Assembly (NCBI RefSeq): GCF_003990725.2
Contig: NZ_CP030064.1
Coordinates: forward strand, 434,001 to 498,000
DNA from: Halorubrum sp. PV6
GTDB lineage: Archaea; Halobacteriota; Halobacteria; Halobacteriales; Haloferacaceae
Reading direction: 5' to 3'
DNA: 64,000 bases
Positions 1 through 8,128 of this stretch are shown one piece after another. Each line of letters begins with the position of its first letter. Positions within the stretch are counted from its first letter, which is position 1. Below the pieces are notes generated by a model, which saw only the letters and a program-made list of their open reading frames with translations, was not told the origin of the DNA and ran no database searches. The translations under genes were made by a program, and so were the position numbers.

Positions 1-148
1 GTGTTGCGGCGGCTCGTACGTTCACTCGTGTGCGAACCGGTCGCTGCGCCGCTTTTCGGTGTGGGTGTTTGGATAAGGCGTACCGACAAGGGCGTCGAGC
101 CCCCGCTCGCTTCGCTATCGCTCCTCGTTCGTTGTGTACTAACGAAAA

Positions 149-230
149 CGCCAGGAGAGGGATTTGAACCCCCGATCCCGGAAGGGAACACGCTTTCCAG
201 GCGTGCGCCTTACCACTCGGCCATCCTGGC
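149..230 (-). tRNA. tRNA-Ser (anticodon GGA)
   Basis: Read on the minus strand, the segment folds as a tRNA with acceptor arm GCCAGGA pairing with TCCTGGC, discriminator G, and T-loop GTTCAAATC. The anticodon arm is CACGC / CTGGAAA / GCGTG, giving anticodon GGA (reads UCC and UCU). The long variable arm typical of serine tRNAs lies between the anticodon and T arms. Total length is 82 nt and no intron is visible. Nothing recognisable lies in the 148 bases beyond its 3' end, up to the window edge. Confidence 0.95.
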
Positions 231-257
231 TCGGTCTGAGGTAATCCGGTGGGACTG

Positions 258-539
258 TTAAGTCCTTCTTTTCGCGTGGAGTCGATGCTCCGTCGCGTAG
301 GTGATCCCGCCGGACGCGACGGCGATCGTTCCCGCGAGCGCGAACAGGCCGCCGTAGCCGACGGGAAGCGACCCCTCGACGAGCCGATACCCCTGCGCGA
401 CGACGAGGAACGCGAACCCCCCGACGAGTCCCCACAGGGCTGCAGATTGTGCCCGCGACGCGGCCGACGGCACCTCGGGCGAGGTCGGTTCGCGATCGCC
501 GACGTGCGCGCTCTCGCCGTCCCCGTTGCCGTCGGCCAT
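258..539 (-). CDS. Small two-TM membrane protein, function unknown
   Basis: A 93-aa protein with a polar, acidic N-terminus (about 30 residues) followed by two hydrophobic stretches. These are roughly residues 33-50 (WGLVGGFAFLVVAQGY) and 60-80 (GGLFALAGTIAVASGGITYA). A basic tail follows (HRLHAKRRT). It looks like a small integral membrane protein with both ends on the same side. It lies immediately upstream of tRNA-Ser and just downstream of the RidA gene on the same strand, 0-1 nt apart, so the two are probably co-transcribed. I do not recognise a named family; its position and codon use look like a real haloarchaeal gene. Confidence 0.65.
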   Translation of the reverse strand: MADGNGDGESAHVGDREPTSPEVPSAASRAQSAALWGLVGGFAFLVVAQGYRLVEGSLPVGYGGLFALAGTIAVASGGITYATEHRLHAKRRT

Positions 540-920
540 CTACTCGACGACGGCGACCGCCTCGATCTCGACGCCGGCGCCCTTCGGCAACGCGCCGGCC
601 TGCACGGCCGACCGGGCGGGCGGCGACTCGTCGAAGTACCTCGCGTACGTCTCGTTCATCTCGTCGAAGTCGTCGATGTCCGCGAGGAAGACGGTCGTCT
701 TGAGCACGTCGCTCGGCTCGGCGCCGGCCGCTTCGAGGACCGCCACGAGGTTGTCGAGGGCCTGCTCGGTCTGTGCCGCGATCGACGCCTCATCGAGGAG
801 GTCGCCCTCCGGCGTCAGGGGGATCTGCCCGGCCGTGAACACGAGGTCGCCGTTCGTCGTCGCCTGGCTGTACGCGCCGACCGCGGCGGGAGCCGCGTCC
901 GTGTGAACCGTCTCTTTCAT
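540..920 (-). CDS. RidA family reactive intermediate/imine deaminase
   Basis: A 126-aa protein matching the RidA/YjgF family over its full length (usual size 125-130 aa). RidA hydrolyses reactive enamine/imine intermediates released by PLP enzymes such as threonine dehydratase. Visible hallmarks are the N-terminal GAYSQA segment, LVFTAGQIPLTPEG, the central QTEQALDNL helix, and the C-terminal signature RSAVQAGALPKGAGVEIE, whose Arg binds the substrate carboxylate. The start at 920 (MKETVHTDAAP) fits the family N-terminus; the longer upstream reading is Arg-rich and non-homologous. The protein is probably cytosolic. Confidence 0.93.
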   Translation of the reverse strand: MKETVHTDAAPAAVGAYSQATTNGDLVFTAGQIPLTPEGDLLDEASIAAQTEQALDNLVAVLEAAGAEPSDVLKTTVFLADIDDFDEMNETYARYFDESPPARSAVQAGALPKGAGVEIEAVAVVE

Positions 921-1045
921 GCGTCCCCTTCGGCGGGGGCTCCTAAGAGTCCCTGGGAACGCGGTCGGTCGCCGGGCGACGATCCGCCCCGCCGCGCGCG
1001 ACCCCACCGTTGCACATATATCTGTCGAGTGCTAACTATTCACGT

Positions 1046-1381
1046 ATGACTGGGGTGGAAATCGGTCCGCTCGTCGCGATCATCGGCGCGGTGACGCTCG
1101 TCAACCTCGGGTTCGCGTGGCTGTTCGCGCGGAGCGACCGGAACCCGGCCGACGTTTTCGGGTCGGCGGGAGGCCCCGCGGAGCAGGCGCCGGCCGGCTC
1201 CGAGCGCACGACCGCCGACCCGCCGCCGCTCGACGTCGACGGTGAGACCGTCGTCTGCCGTCACTGCGGCGCGGCGAACCGGCCGACGTACCGGTACTGC
1301 CGCTGGTGCGTTCGCTCCGGCTTCGCCGACGACGCCGCGGGCGGCCCCGCCGACGGCCCGATGGTGAACCGCTCGCTTTGA
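1046..1381 (+). CDS. Membrane-anchored single zinc-ribbon protein
   Basis: A 111-aa protein with one N-terminal transmembrane helix (about residues 5-27, PLVAIIGAVTLVNLGFAWLF). A low-complexity Pro/Ala/Gly linker follows, then a C-terminal zinc ribbon with CRHCG and CRWC cysteine pairs (about residues 72-90). This is a common haloarchaeal arrangement of unknown function; the ribbon presumably faces the cytoplasm. The start at 1046 (MTGVEIG) removes a 12-residue tail that would sit in the promoter. An AT-rich stretch at about 1014-1040 precedes it. It is transcribed divergently from the RidA gene. Confidence 0.75.
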   Translation: MTGVEIGPLVAIIGAVTLVNLGFAWLFARSDRNPADVFGSAGGPAEQAPAGSERTTADPPPLDVDGETVVCRHCGAANRPTYRYCRWCVRSGFADDAAGGPADGPMVNRSL

Positions 1382-1400
1382 TGCGCCCGCCGGGACGCCC

Positions 1401-2213
1401 TCAGTCGCCGTCGACGCGACAGCCGCCCGAGTAGTCGATCCCCGCTATCGTCTCGATGCCGTCCGCTCCACAGACCGGACAGTCGGGATTGCGCCGATAC
1501 GGGACGGTCTCGAACGTCATGTCCATCGCGTCATAAAAGAGGACGCGCCCCTCCAAGATATCCCCGGCGTCGAGGAGCAGTTTGATTGCTTCGGTCGCCT
1601 GAATGCAGCCGACCGTACCGGGCAGGACGCCGAGCACGCCGGTCGTCGCGCAGTCGGGGACCGTCCCCGGCTCCGGGGCCTCGGGGAACAGACACCGGTA
1701 GCACGGGCCCTCTGGGACGAGCGTCGTCGCCTGGCCTTCGAACTTATAAATGGCGCCGTGGACGACGGGCATCCCCTCGATCCGGGCCACGTCGTTGACG
1801 ACGTACCGCGTCCGGAAGTTGTCCGCACAGTCGACGACGATGTCGTACTCGCCGAGCAGGTCGCGGGCGTTCCCCTCGTCGAGGCGCGTCTCGTGGGCGT
1901 TCACGTCGACGTCGGGGTTGAGCCGCTCGACGTAGCGGGCCGCCGACTCGACTTTAGGCTCACCCACGTCGGCGTCGGCGTGGATCACCTGTCGCTGGAG
2001 GTTCGATCGCTCGACCACGTCGTCGTCGACGACGCCGATCGTTCCGACGCCCGCGGCCGCGAGGTATTGGATGACGGGCGCCCCGAGACCGCCTGCGCCG
2101 ACCACCAGCGCCCGCCCGTCGAGCAGGCGCTTCTGCCCCTCCGGGCCGACCTCGTCCATGATGACGTGTCTGGAGTACCGGTCGAGTTGGTCGGCGTCGA
2201 GCGAGAGACTCAT
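1401..2213 (-). CDS. ubaA: UbaA: E1-like ubiquitin/sulfur-carrier activating enzyme
   Basis: A 270-aa protein of the MoeB/ThiF/E1 superfamily. In haloarchaea this enzyme adenylates the C-terminal glycine of SAMP proteins for protein conjugation and for sulfur transfer to molybdopterin and tRNA. The nucleotide loop GAGGLG is at residues 39-44, followed by the SNLQRQ arginine-finger region near 70-75. The catalytic cysteine is C188 in PDCATTGVLG. Zinc ligands are C171/C174 (CYRC) and C245/C248 (CPVC). There is no C-terminal rhodanese domain, as usual for the archaeal enzyme. A SAMP2-like gene (7885-8103) and the tRNA thiolase gene ncsA (24627-25607) also lie in this window. Confidence 0.95.
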   Translation of the reverse strand: MSLSLDADQLDRYSRHVIMDEVGPEGQKRLLDGRALVVGAGGLGAPVIQYLAAAGVGTIGVVDDDVVERSNLQRQVIHADADVGEPKVESAARYVERLNPDVDVNAHETRLDEGNARDLLGEYDIVVDCADNFRTRYVVNDVARIEGMPVVHGAIYKFEGQATTLVPEGPCYRCLFPEAPEPGTVPDCATTGVLGVLPGTVGCIQATEAIKLLLDAGDILEGRVLFYDAMDMTFETVPYRRNPDCPVCGADGIETIAGIDYSGGCRVDGD

Positions 2214-2375
2214 GGGTTGTGGTGGGCGGTGAGCCGGTATAACCGTGTTCCCGCTCGCCGGCGCGTGGCTTCCGACCGGCGGTCCGTCTGGTCGCGGCGT
2301 CGCCGCCCCGGAGCAGTCCCGCAGTCTCCCGCCCGTTCAATAGGGTTCAAGTACCCCTCCGGCAAACGTCGCCAC

Positions 2376-3410
2376 ATGCAGACGCTGCTTTTGAACGACG
2401 ACGACGTCGACGAGAACGCCCGGATGGACCGGGTCATCGATGCGGTTCGCGGCGCGTTCACGGCCTACGAGCGCGACAACGCCAAGATGCCCGCGAAGTC
2501 GTACATCGACCTCCCCGAGTACAACGGCGACTTCCGCTCGATGCCGGCCTACCTCGACGTCCGCACCGAAGACACCGACGAGGACGACGGCTGGGACGCC
2601 GCCGGGATCAAGTGGGTGAACGTCCACACCGACAACCCCGCCGACCACGACCTCCCGACCGTGATGGGGACGATGATCTACTCCGACCCCGAGACGGCGT
2701 TCCCGCTGGCGATCCTCGACGGCACGACCCTCACGATGAAGCGCACGGGCGCGGCCGCCGCGGTCGCCACCGACGAACTGGCGGTCCCCGACGCGAGTTC
2801 GCTCGGCATCGTCGGCGCCGGCGTCCAGTCGTACACGCAACTGGAGGCGATCGCCACGGTCCGCGATATCGAGGAGGTCGTCGTGAGCGACCTCGACGAG
2901 GAGCGCGTCGCCGACTTCATCGACGCCTTCGACGATCAGTTCGACGTGCGGGCCGGATCCATCAGCGAGGCCGGCCACTGTGACGTGCTCTCGACGGTGA
3001 CGCCCGTCGAGGACCCCGTCGTCACCCCCGACGACGTGGGCGCGCACACGCACATCAACGCGATGGGCGCCGACGCCGAGGGCAAACACGAGCTCGCCGA
3101 CGACCTCCTCTCAGACGCGACCGTCGTCATCGACGACCACGAGCAGTGTACCCACTCCGGCGAGATCAACGTCCCCTACGCGGCGGGCACCCTCACCGAC
3201 GCGGACATTTACGGCGAGATCGGAGAAATCGTCGTGGGGAACCGCCCCGGACGCGCCGGAACCGACGGCGAGGCCGGCATCGAGGGCGTCACCGTCTTCG
3301 ACTCCACGGGGCTCGCCATCCAGGACGTGGCGGCCGCCCGCGTCGTCTACGAGCAGGCCGACGCCAACGACAACGGGTACCCCTTCGACCTCCTCGGACT
3401 CGCGGAGTAG
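2376..3410 (+). CDS. Ornithine cyclodeaminase / alanine dehydrogenase family protein
   Basis: A 344-aa protein of the mu-crystallin/ornithine cyclodeaminase superfamily, which comprises NAD(P)-dependent enzymes such as L-ornithine cyclodeaminase and archaeal alanine dehydrogenase. Visible are the substrate-site segment AGIKWVNVHTDNP, LDGTTLTMKRTGAAAAVATD, the Rossmann loop GIVGAGVQSYTQL (about 146-158), and HINAMGADAEGKHEL near the nicotinamide. The start at 2376 (MQTLLLNDDDV) is family-like; the longer upstream reading is antisense to ubaA and not conserved in appearance. The two genes are divergent. Sequence alone does not separate cyclodeaminase from alanine dehydrogenase. Confidence 0.9.
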   Translation: MQTLLLNDDDVDENARMDRVIDAVRGAFTAYERDNAKMPAKSYIDLPEYNGDFRSMPAYLDVRTEDTDEDDGWDAAGIKWVNVHTDNPADHDLPTVMGTMIYSDPETAFPLAILDGTTLTMKRTGAAAAVATDELAVPDASSLGIVGAGVQSYTQLEAIATVRDIEEVVVSDLDEERVADFIDAFDDQFDVRAGSISEAGHCDVLSTVTPVEDPVVTPDDVGAHTHINAMGADAEGKHELADDLLSDATVVIDDHEQCTHSGEINVPYAAGTLTDADIYGEIGEIVVGNRPGRAGTDGEAGIEGVTVFDSTGLAIQDVAAARVVYEQADANDNGYPFDLLGLAE

Positions 3411-3467
3411 CGCGCCCCGATCTAGCAGCGCCGACCGACTTTTGTCGCCCGCGCCCGTACGTTACCC

Positions 3468-3962
3468 GTGCAACTCGTCAGCGTCGCGGCACTCGCGGAG
3501 AACCGAGCGATCGGCAGAGACGGCGAGGTGCCGTGGCCACACATCGAGGCCGACGTGCGGCAGTACCGCGAGCGCGTCGCGAACTCGCCCGTCATCCTCG
3601 GCCGCCGCACTTTCGACTCCATGCGCGACGACCTCCCCGGCTCCCGACAGATCGTCGTGAGCCGGAGCGTGGAGTCGGTCGACGTCCCGACCGCGGTCGT
3701 CGCGAACGACGCCGACGAGGCGCTCGAACGGGCCGCGGCGATCACCGACGGCGGCGAACCGGTTTACGTCCTCGGGGGCGGCGCGATATACGAACTGTTC
3801 CAACCCCACCTCGACGGGATGGCGCTCAGCCACGTCGAGGGGGTCTACGAGGGCGACACGTTCTATCCGGCGTGGGACGCAGGCGAGTGGTCGGTCGCGG
3901 CGGAGACGGCCTTCGACCGGTTCACGCTCCGGGAGTGGGTTCGCAACGGCGACAGGTTCTGA
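3468..3962 (+). CDS. folA: Dihydrofolate reductase
   Basis: A 164-aa DHFR that starts at GTG. It reduces dihydrofolate with NADPH for thymidylate, purine and methionine synthesis. Family motifs are [18 protein letters not shown] at the N-terminus, a downstream acidic residue in the substrate helix ([11 protein letters not shown]), [11 protein letters not shown] for NADPH binding, and the [12 protein letters not shown] loop. DTFYPAW lies near the C-terminus. Its high acidic content is typical of halophilic DHFR. It follows the ornithine cyclodeaminase-like gene after 57 nt on the same strand. Length is normal and the start agrees with the beta-1 strand ([10 protein letters not shown]). Confidence 0.95.
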   Translation: MQLVSVAALAENRAIGRDGEVPWPHIEADVRQYRERVANSPVILGRRTFDSMRDDLPGSRQIVVSRSVESVDVPTAVVANDADEALERAAAITDGGEPVYVLGGGAIYELFQPHLDGMALSHVEGVYEGDTFYPAWDAGEWSVAAETAFDRFTLREWVRNGDRF

Positions 3963-3988
3963 TCGCCGGGCGCCGTCGGTCGCCCCGC

Positions 3989-6418
3989 TTACTTCGCGTC
4001 CGCGTCCTCGGCGTACGACTGAAGCTGTAACTCCGCGCTCTTGGTGAGTCGATCGAGTGCCGCATCGACGCCGTACTCGCGGGCCTCGACCGACGCCTCG
4101 GCGACCAGCGTCCGGACGGTGTCGAACGGCCCGATCCGAGCGCCGGTCGTGGCCGGCGACCGCTCGGTGTCGAGGAGCTGGTCTATCGCCGTCCGGTAAC
4201 CGGGGTTCTCGTCGAACCAGCCCGCCCCCGCGAGCCGGTCGACGGCGCCGTCGTGGACCGGGAAGTAGCCGGTCTCCCGGTGCCACCGCGCCTGCTGGTC
4301 CGGCGCCGCGAGCCACGCGAGGAACGCGGCGGCGGCCTGCTGTTCGTCCGTCGGCGCCTCGTCGGCGACCCACAGCGAGCCGCCACCGACGACGACGCCG
4401 TGGCGCTCGTCGGCCACCGGGAAGTACCCCGTCTCGACCGGGAACGACGCGCCCTCGTGAACGCCGACCATCGCCGAGGTCGACCCGATCAGCATGCCGG
4501 CGCGCCCGTCGTGGAACGCCTCTCTGGCCTGTCCGCGCGCCTCGATGCCCGGATCGTGGTACAGCCCGTCGGCCGCCATGTCGGCGATCCACTCGTACAC
4601 CCGCCGGCCGGTCTCGGTGTCGAAGTGCGCCTCGGTCGGCGTCCCCCCCCGCCCGTTGTTGGCGTCGACGAGGGGTTGGCCCGCCTCGGCGAACCACTGC
4701 TCGACGAACCACGAGTAGTTCGCGAACGTGATCCCGGCGTCGAGCCCGCCGCGGTCGACCAGCTGGGCCGCGCAGTGGCGCACCTCGTCGAACGTCGTCG
4801 GCGGGTCGTCCGGGTTGAGCCCGGCGCGCTCGAACGCCGCCCGGTTGTAGTACAACACCGGCGTCGACGCGTTGAACGGGAGCGAGTGGAGCCGGCCGTC
4901 GGTCCGGTAGTAGTCCGCGACGGGGTCGAGGAGGTCGTCCGGGTCGAGCGGCGTCTCCCCGAGCAGACCCGCTATCGGCGCGAACGCCCCGCTGTCGAGC
5001 GCGCGCTTCGTGCCGATCTCGTAGAGGTGTGCGATCGTCGGCGGGTCGCCGCGCTCGGCCGCGGCGAGGGTCGCGTCGAGGACCCCCCGATAGCTGCCCT
5101 TCGACGACGGTCGGACGGACACCCCGTCGGCGACCGACTCGAACTCCTCGACGAGGTCTTCGAGCAGCCGTGCCTTTCGCCCCCCGAGCGCGTGCCAGAA
5201 CTCGACGACGGTGGCGTCGCTCGCGTCGCCCCCGGCGAGGTCGTACGCGTCGAGTCGGTCGTCGAGCGTCCCGGTGCGATCGCCGAGCGTCGACGCGCCC
5301 GCGGCCACCTCCGTCAGCGACGTCTTCTGGGTGTGAGCGATCGTCGTCACCTCGGCGGCGTCCGCGGCGGTGTCCTCGGCCGAGGCGCCGACCGACTCGA
5401 CCATGTCGACGACCTCCTCGACCGAGGCCGCTTGGTCGTCGGTCGCGTCGCTTATCTCCTCGACGCCGCTCGTCGTGTCCTCGATGTCGTCGGTCAGGTC
5501 GGAGAACGCTTCGAGCGCGCTCTCTGCGGTGTCTATCCCCTCTCCGACGCGCTCGCGCATGTCGGTGATCTCCGCGACCGTCGCGTCGGTCTCGTCGCGC
5601 ACCGACCCGATCGATTCCTCGATCTCGCTCGTCGCGTCGCGGGACTCCTCGGCGAGGCTCTTGACCTCCTCGGCGACGACCTCGAAGCCGGCGCCGGCTT
5701 CGCCCGCCCGCGCCGCCTCGATGGAGGCGTTCAACGCGAGGATGTTCGTCTCGTCGGCGATGTCCCGAATGAGGTCGGTGACGTCTTCGATCGCGGCGAC
5801 CTCCGCCTCCAGCTCCTCGACGCGGTCGAGCGCGGTCTCCGTCCGCTCGTCGACCTCCTGTAGCTCCGCGATCGCCGCGGCGGCCGCCTCGTTCCCCTCG
5901 TCGGCGCGCGCGGCGACGTTCGCGGCCGTGGTCGCGACCTCCTCCGCCGAGGCCGCGACCTCCTCGGTCGCCGCCGAGACGCTCTGTAGCTCCTGGGTCG
6001 CCTCCGCGATGTCGTCGCGCTGGCGCGTCGCCGACGACTCGATCCCGTCGACCGCCTCGTACACGTCGTCGCTCCGGCGCTTCGCCTGCGACACGTTCGA
6101 CCGCACGTGCTCGGAGGCGCCGGCGACCTCGTCGCCGAACCCCTCGACCGCCGACAGCGTCTCCGTGACTCCCTCGACGAACGCGTTGAGGTCGCTCGCG
6201 AGCGCGGCGGTCGCCTCGTCGCCGGTCGCCTCGGGGAACCGGGCACCGAGGTCGCCGTCGGCGAGGCGGGCGGCGACCTCCCTGAACGCCTCGACCGGCA
6301 CCTCCTCGCCTGCGGTTCCCGTCGCTGTCTCGTGTGGTTCCTCGCCGTTCGCTCGCGCGCCGTTCTCGCGGTGCGGTTCCGGCTCGGTCGCTCGGTCACT
6401 CAGCCCGTTGCGATCCAT
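3989..6418 (-). CDS. Soluble chemoreceptor (MCP) fused to a UgpB-like solute-binding domain
   Basis: An 809-aa protein joining two families. Residues about 40-95 look HAMP-like. Residues about 95-390 are a long methyl-accepting chemotaxis coiled coil with the canonical tip [20 protein letters not shown] (near 220-245), which binds CheA/CheW. From about residue 400 to the end it is a family-1 extracellular solute-binding domain most like UgpB (glycerol-3-phosphate binding): [42 protein letters not shown] see no signal peptide and no transmembrane helix, so both halves should be cytoplasmic. That is odd for a binding domain normally outside the membrane. The start at 6418 was chosen because the upstream reading enters an AT-rich promoter-like region (about 6455-6480). 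The ligand is unknown. Confidence 0.92.
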   Translation of the reverse strand: MDRNGLSDRATEPEPHRENGARANGEEPHETATGTAGEEVPVEAFREVAARLADGDLGARFPEATGDEATAALASDLNAFVEGVTETLSAVEGFGDEVAGASEHVRSNVSQAKRRSDDVYEAVDGIESSATRQRDDIAEATQELQSVSAATEEVAASAEEVATTAANVAARADEGNEAAAAAIAELQEVDERTETALDRVEELEAEVAAIEDVTDLIRDIADETNILALNASIEAARAGEAGAGFEVVAEEVKSLAEESRDATSEIEESIGSVRDETDATVAEITDMRERVGEGIDTAESALEAFSDLTDDIEDTTSGVEEISDATDDQAASVEEVVDMVESVGASAEDTAADAAEVTTIAHTQKTSLTEVAAGASTLGDRTGTLDDRLDAYDLAGGDASDATVVEFWHALGGRKARLLEDLVEEFESVADGVSVRPSSKGSYRGVLDATLAAAERGDPPTIAHLYEIGTKRALDSGAFAPIAGLLGETPLDPDDLLDPVADYYRTDGRLHSLPFNASTPVLYYNRAAFERAGLNPDDPPTTFDEVRHCAAQLVDRGGLDAGITFANYSWFVEQWFAEAGQPLVDANNGRGGTPTEAHFDTETGRRVYEWIADMAADGLYHDPGIEARGQAREAFHDGRAGMLIGSTSAMVGVHEGASFPVETGYFPVADERHGVVVGGGSLWVADEAPTDEQQAAAAFLAWLAAPDQQARWHRETGYFPVHDGAVDRLAGAGWFDENPGYRTAIDQLLDTERSPATTGARIGPFDTVRTLVAEASVEAREYGVDAALDRLTKSAELQLQSYAEDADAK

Positions 6419-6518
6419 TTGCCGCCCGTTTCGCGCGGGGCTACTTAACCGCACGAGACGAATTATCTCAGATAATAATTCCACCGCCCACCCGCCGCGT
6501 CGCGAGCGCGACAGTCGG

Positions 6519-7361
6519 CTACTCGTCGGACTCGTCGGCTTCGGCTGATTCGGCTGATTCGGCTGACTCGGCGGACTCCCCGGCATCGTCGTCGGCGACG
6601 CGCGAAGCGAACCCGAACCGCGGCTTGGCGTCGTCGACCTCGACGGTGAGCGTCTCGCCGACCGCGGCGTCCGCGACGAAGAGCGAGTACCCCTCGACGT
6701 AGGCGATGCCGTCGCCCTCGTCGCCGCGCTCTTCGACGGTCACTTCGATCCGGTCTCCGGCCGCGACGGGGGCCGTGTTCAGCCCCTTGGCGACGAGGTA
6801 CACCTCGGAAGAGGAGTCGCGCGAGGCGTCCGGGACGACGGTCCGAATGTACTCGAACTCGGGGCGCACGTCCTCGCGGAAGGCGTCGAGGTCCTCGCCC
6901 TGGAAGACCTTCACCGCGAAGTCGCCGCCGGGCGCGAGCAGTTCCTTGGCCACGTCGAACGCCTGCCGCGCGAGGTGGACCGACCGGGCGTGGTCTAAGG
7001 CGTACTCCCCGGTCATGTTCGGCGCCATGTCGGAGACGACCACGTCGGCGCCGCGCTCGCCGACGGCCTCGCGGAGGTAGTGACGGGTGCGCTCGTCGGT
7101 CATGTCGCCGCGGAGCGTCTCCACGTCGTGTTCTTCGAGGTCCTCGATGCGCTGGAGGTCGACGCCGACGACCGTGCCCGACTCGCCCACTTCCTCGGCC
7201 GCGACCTGCAGCCAGCCGCCCGGCGCCGCCCCGAGGTCGACGACGGTGTCGCCGCGCTCGAAGAGGTTCGCCTCCTCGTCGAGCTGTTTCAGCTTGTAGG
7301 CTGACCGGGCGCGGTACCCCTGCTGTTTCGATCGGTTGTAGTACTCGTCTTTGCCGCTCAT
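6519..7361 (-). CDS. rlmE: RlmE: 23S rRNA 2'-O-uridine methyltransferase with TRAM domain
   Basis: A 280-aa FtsJ/RrmJ-type SAM-dependent enzyme that methylates the ribose of a conserved A-loop uridine in 23S rRNA. The SAM-binding motif is [15 protein letters not shown]. The K-D-K-E catalytic tetrad is visible in [29 protein letters not shown] and [18 protein letters not shown]-binding domain follows (about 205-265), as in other haloarchaeal RlmE and unlike the bacterial enzyme. The extreme C-terminus is a low-complexity run of Ala-Glu-Ser repeats. The start [20 protein letters not shown] is the conserved N-terminus. Confidence 0.95.
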   Translation of the reverse strand: MSGKDEYYNRSKQQGYRARSAYKLKQLDEEANLFERGDTVVDLGAAPGGWLQVAAEEVGESGTVVGVDLQRIEDLEEHDVETLRGDMTDERTRHYLREAVGERGADVVVSDMAPNMTGEYALDHARSVHLARQAFDVAKELLAPGGDFAVKVFQGEDLDAFREDVRPEFEYIRTVVPDASRDSSSEVYLVAKGLNTAPVAAGDRIEVTVEERGDEGDGIAYVEGYSLFVADAAVGETLTVEVDDAKPRFGFASRVADDDAGESAESAESAESAEADESDE

Positions 7362-7387
7362 TGCGCCCTCGTAGACCGTCCGGCCGT

Positions 7388-7888
7388 TTATCGGCGTCGT
7401 TCGCCGGATTCGGAGTCGTCGGCGCCTGCCCCACCGTCGACCGCCCGGCGACCGCGGAGCCGTCCGGCCCCCTGTGTCTCGGTGTCGGGAACGACTGCGA
7501 ACCCGAGATCGGTATAAAAGCCCCGCAGCTTCGCGTCGAACGCGGCGGTGACGACGGCGACCGCCTCCTCGCGCTCGGCGCGTTCGACCGCGGCGGCGAC
7601 GAGCGCGGAGCCGATCCCCCGCCCCCGACGCGCCCGTCTGACGGCGACGGCGTCGACGTGGTATCGCGACGGCTCGGGACGCGTCGCGACCAGCGCGCCG
7701 ACGACCGCGCCGGTCTTTTTAAACCGGGCGACGAGGGCGTCGCCGGCGTCGATCCGTTCGGCCACCTGCGCCGAATCCGTCTCCAGCATCGCGGCGTTGA
7801 GCACGCGGAGGCTGTCGAGCCGGTCCTCTGGCGTCGCGGGCTCGATAGCGACCCCGTCGGGAACGCCCGCGGACCCGTCGCCGGTCAC
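7388..7888 (-). CDS. GNAT family N-acetyltransferase
   Basis: A 166-aa acetyltransferase. The acetyl-CoA pyrophosphate loop (motif A) is RRGRGIGSALVAAAVERAE (about 92-110). It is preceded by the strand HVDAVAVRR and followed by VTAAFDAKLRGFYTDLGF, the usual motif B region. The substrate cannot be predicted. The GTG start at 7888 overlaps the stop of the SAMP2-like gene by 4 nt (GTGA), which indicates translational coupling. A link between the acetyltransferase and the Ubl gene is possible but is only inferred from this arrangement. Confidence 0.88.
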   Translation of the reverse strand: MTGDGSAGVPDGVAIEPATPEDRLDSLRVLNAAMLETDSAQVAERIDAGDALVARFKKTGAVVGALVATRPEPSRYHVDAVAVRRARRGRGIGSALVAAAVERAEREEAVAVVTAAFDAKLRGFYTDLGFAVVPDTETQGAGRLRGRRAVDGGAGADDSESGERRR

Positions 7889-8103
7889 GAGGAGTCGGCT
7901 GTCGCCCCGCCCTTTATCAGTCGAAGGAGTTGGACCTCGTCGGCGTCGACGACGCGGTCGCCGGGGACCGGGGCGCCGTCGACGAGCGCTGACGCCTCCT
8001 GCGGGTGATAGCCGGCTTCGCGAATCAGGTCGGCGTAGGTGGCGTCGTCGGGGAGGTCGACCGTCTGGGTCCCCTCGCCGACGACGTCGACGGTGACGGT
8101 CAC
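7885..8103 (-). CDS. SAMP2-like ubiquitin-fold protein with a tail after the diglycine
   Basis: A 72-aa ubiquitin-like protein of the MoaD/ThiS fold that closely resembles haloarchaeal SAMP2: short beta strands, ATYADLIREAGYHPQEAS, LVDGAPVPGDRVVDADEV, and the terminal motif LRLIKGG. SAMP2 is adenylated by UbaA, conjugated to lysines, and carries sulfur for tRNA thiolation. Here six further residues (ATADSS) follow the Gly-Gly, whereas characterised SAMPs end at Gly-Gly. The tail must be removed, or this copy may not conjugate. The downstream GNAT gene overlaps its stop codon. The tail reading frame was checked codon by codon to the TGA stop. Confidence 0.85.
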   Translation of the reverse strand: MTVTVDVVGEGTQTVDLPDDATYADLIREAGYHPQEASALVDGAPVPGDRVVDADEVQLLRLIKGGATADSS

Positions 8104-8128
8104 TGCTCTAGCTCCCGGCGCGGGTCGA

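Noticed and set aside
1-148. An 86-aa plus-strand frame at the window start
   Set aside because: It runs through the antisense of tRNA-Ser and has no protein-like features.
4253-5863. A 536-aa plus-strand reading frame over the chemoreceptor
   Set aside because: Antisense shadow of the MCP/solute-binding gene; no family motif.
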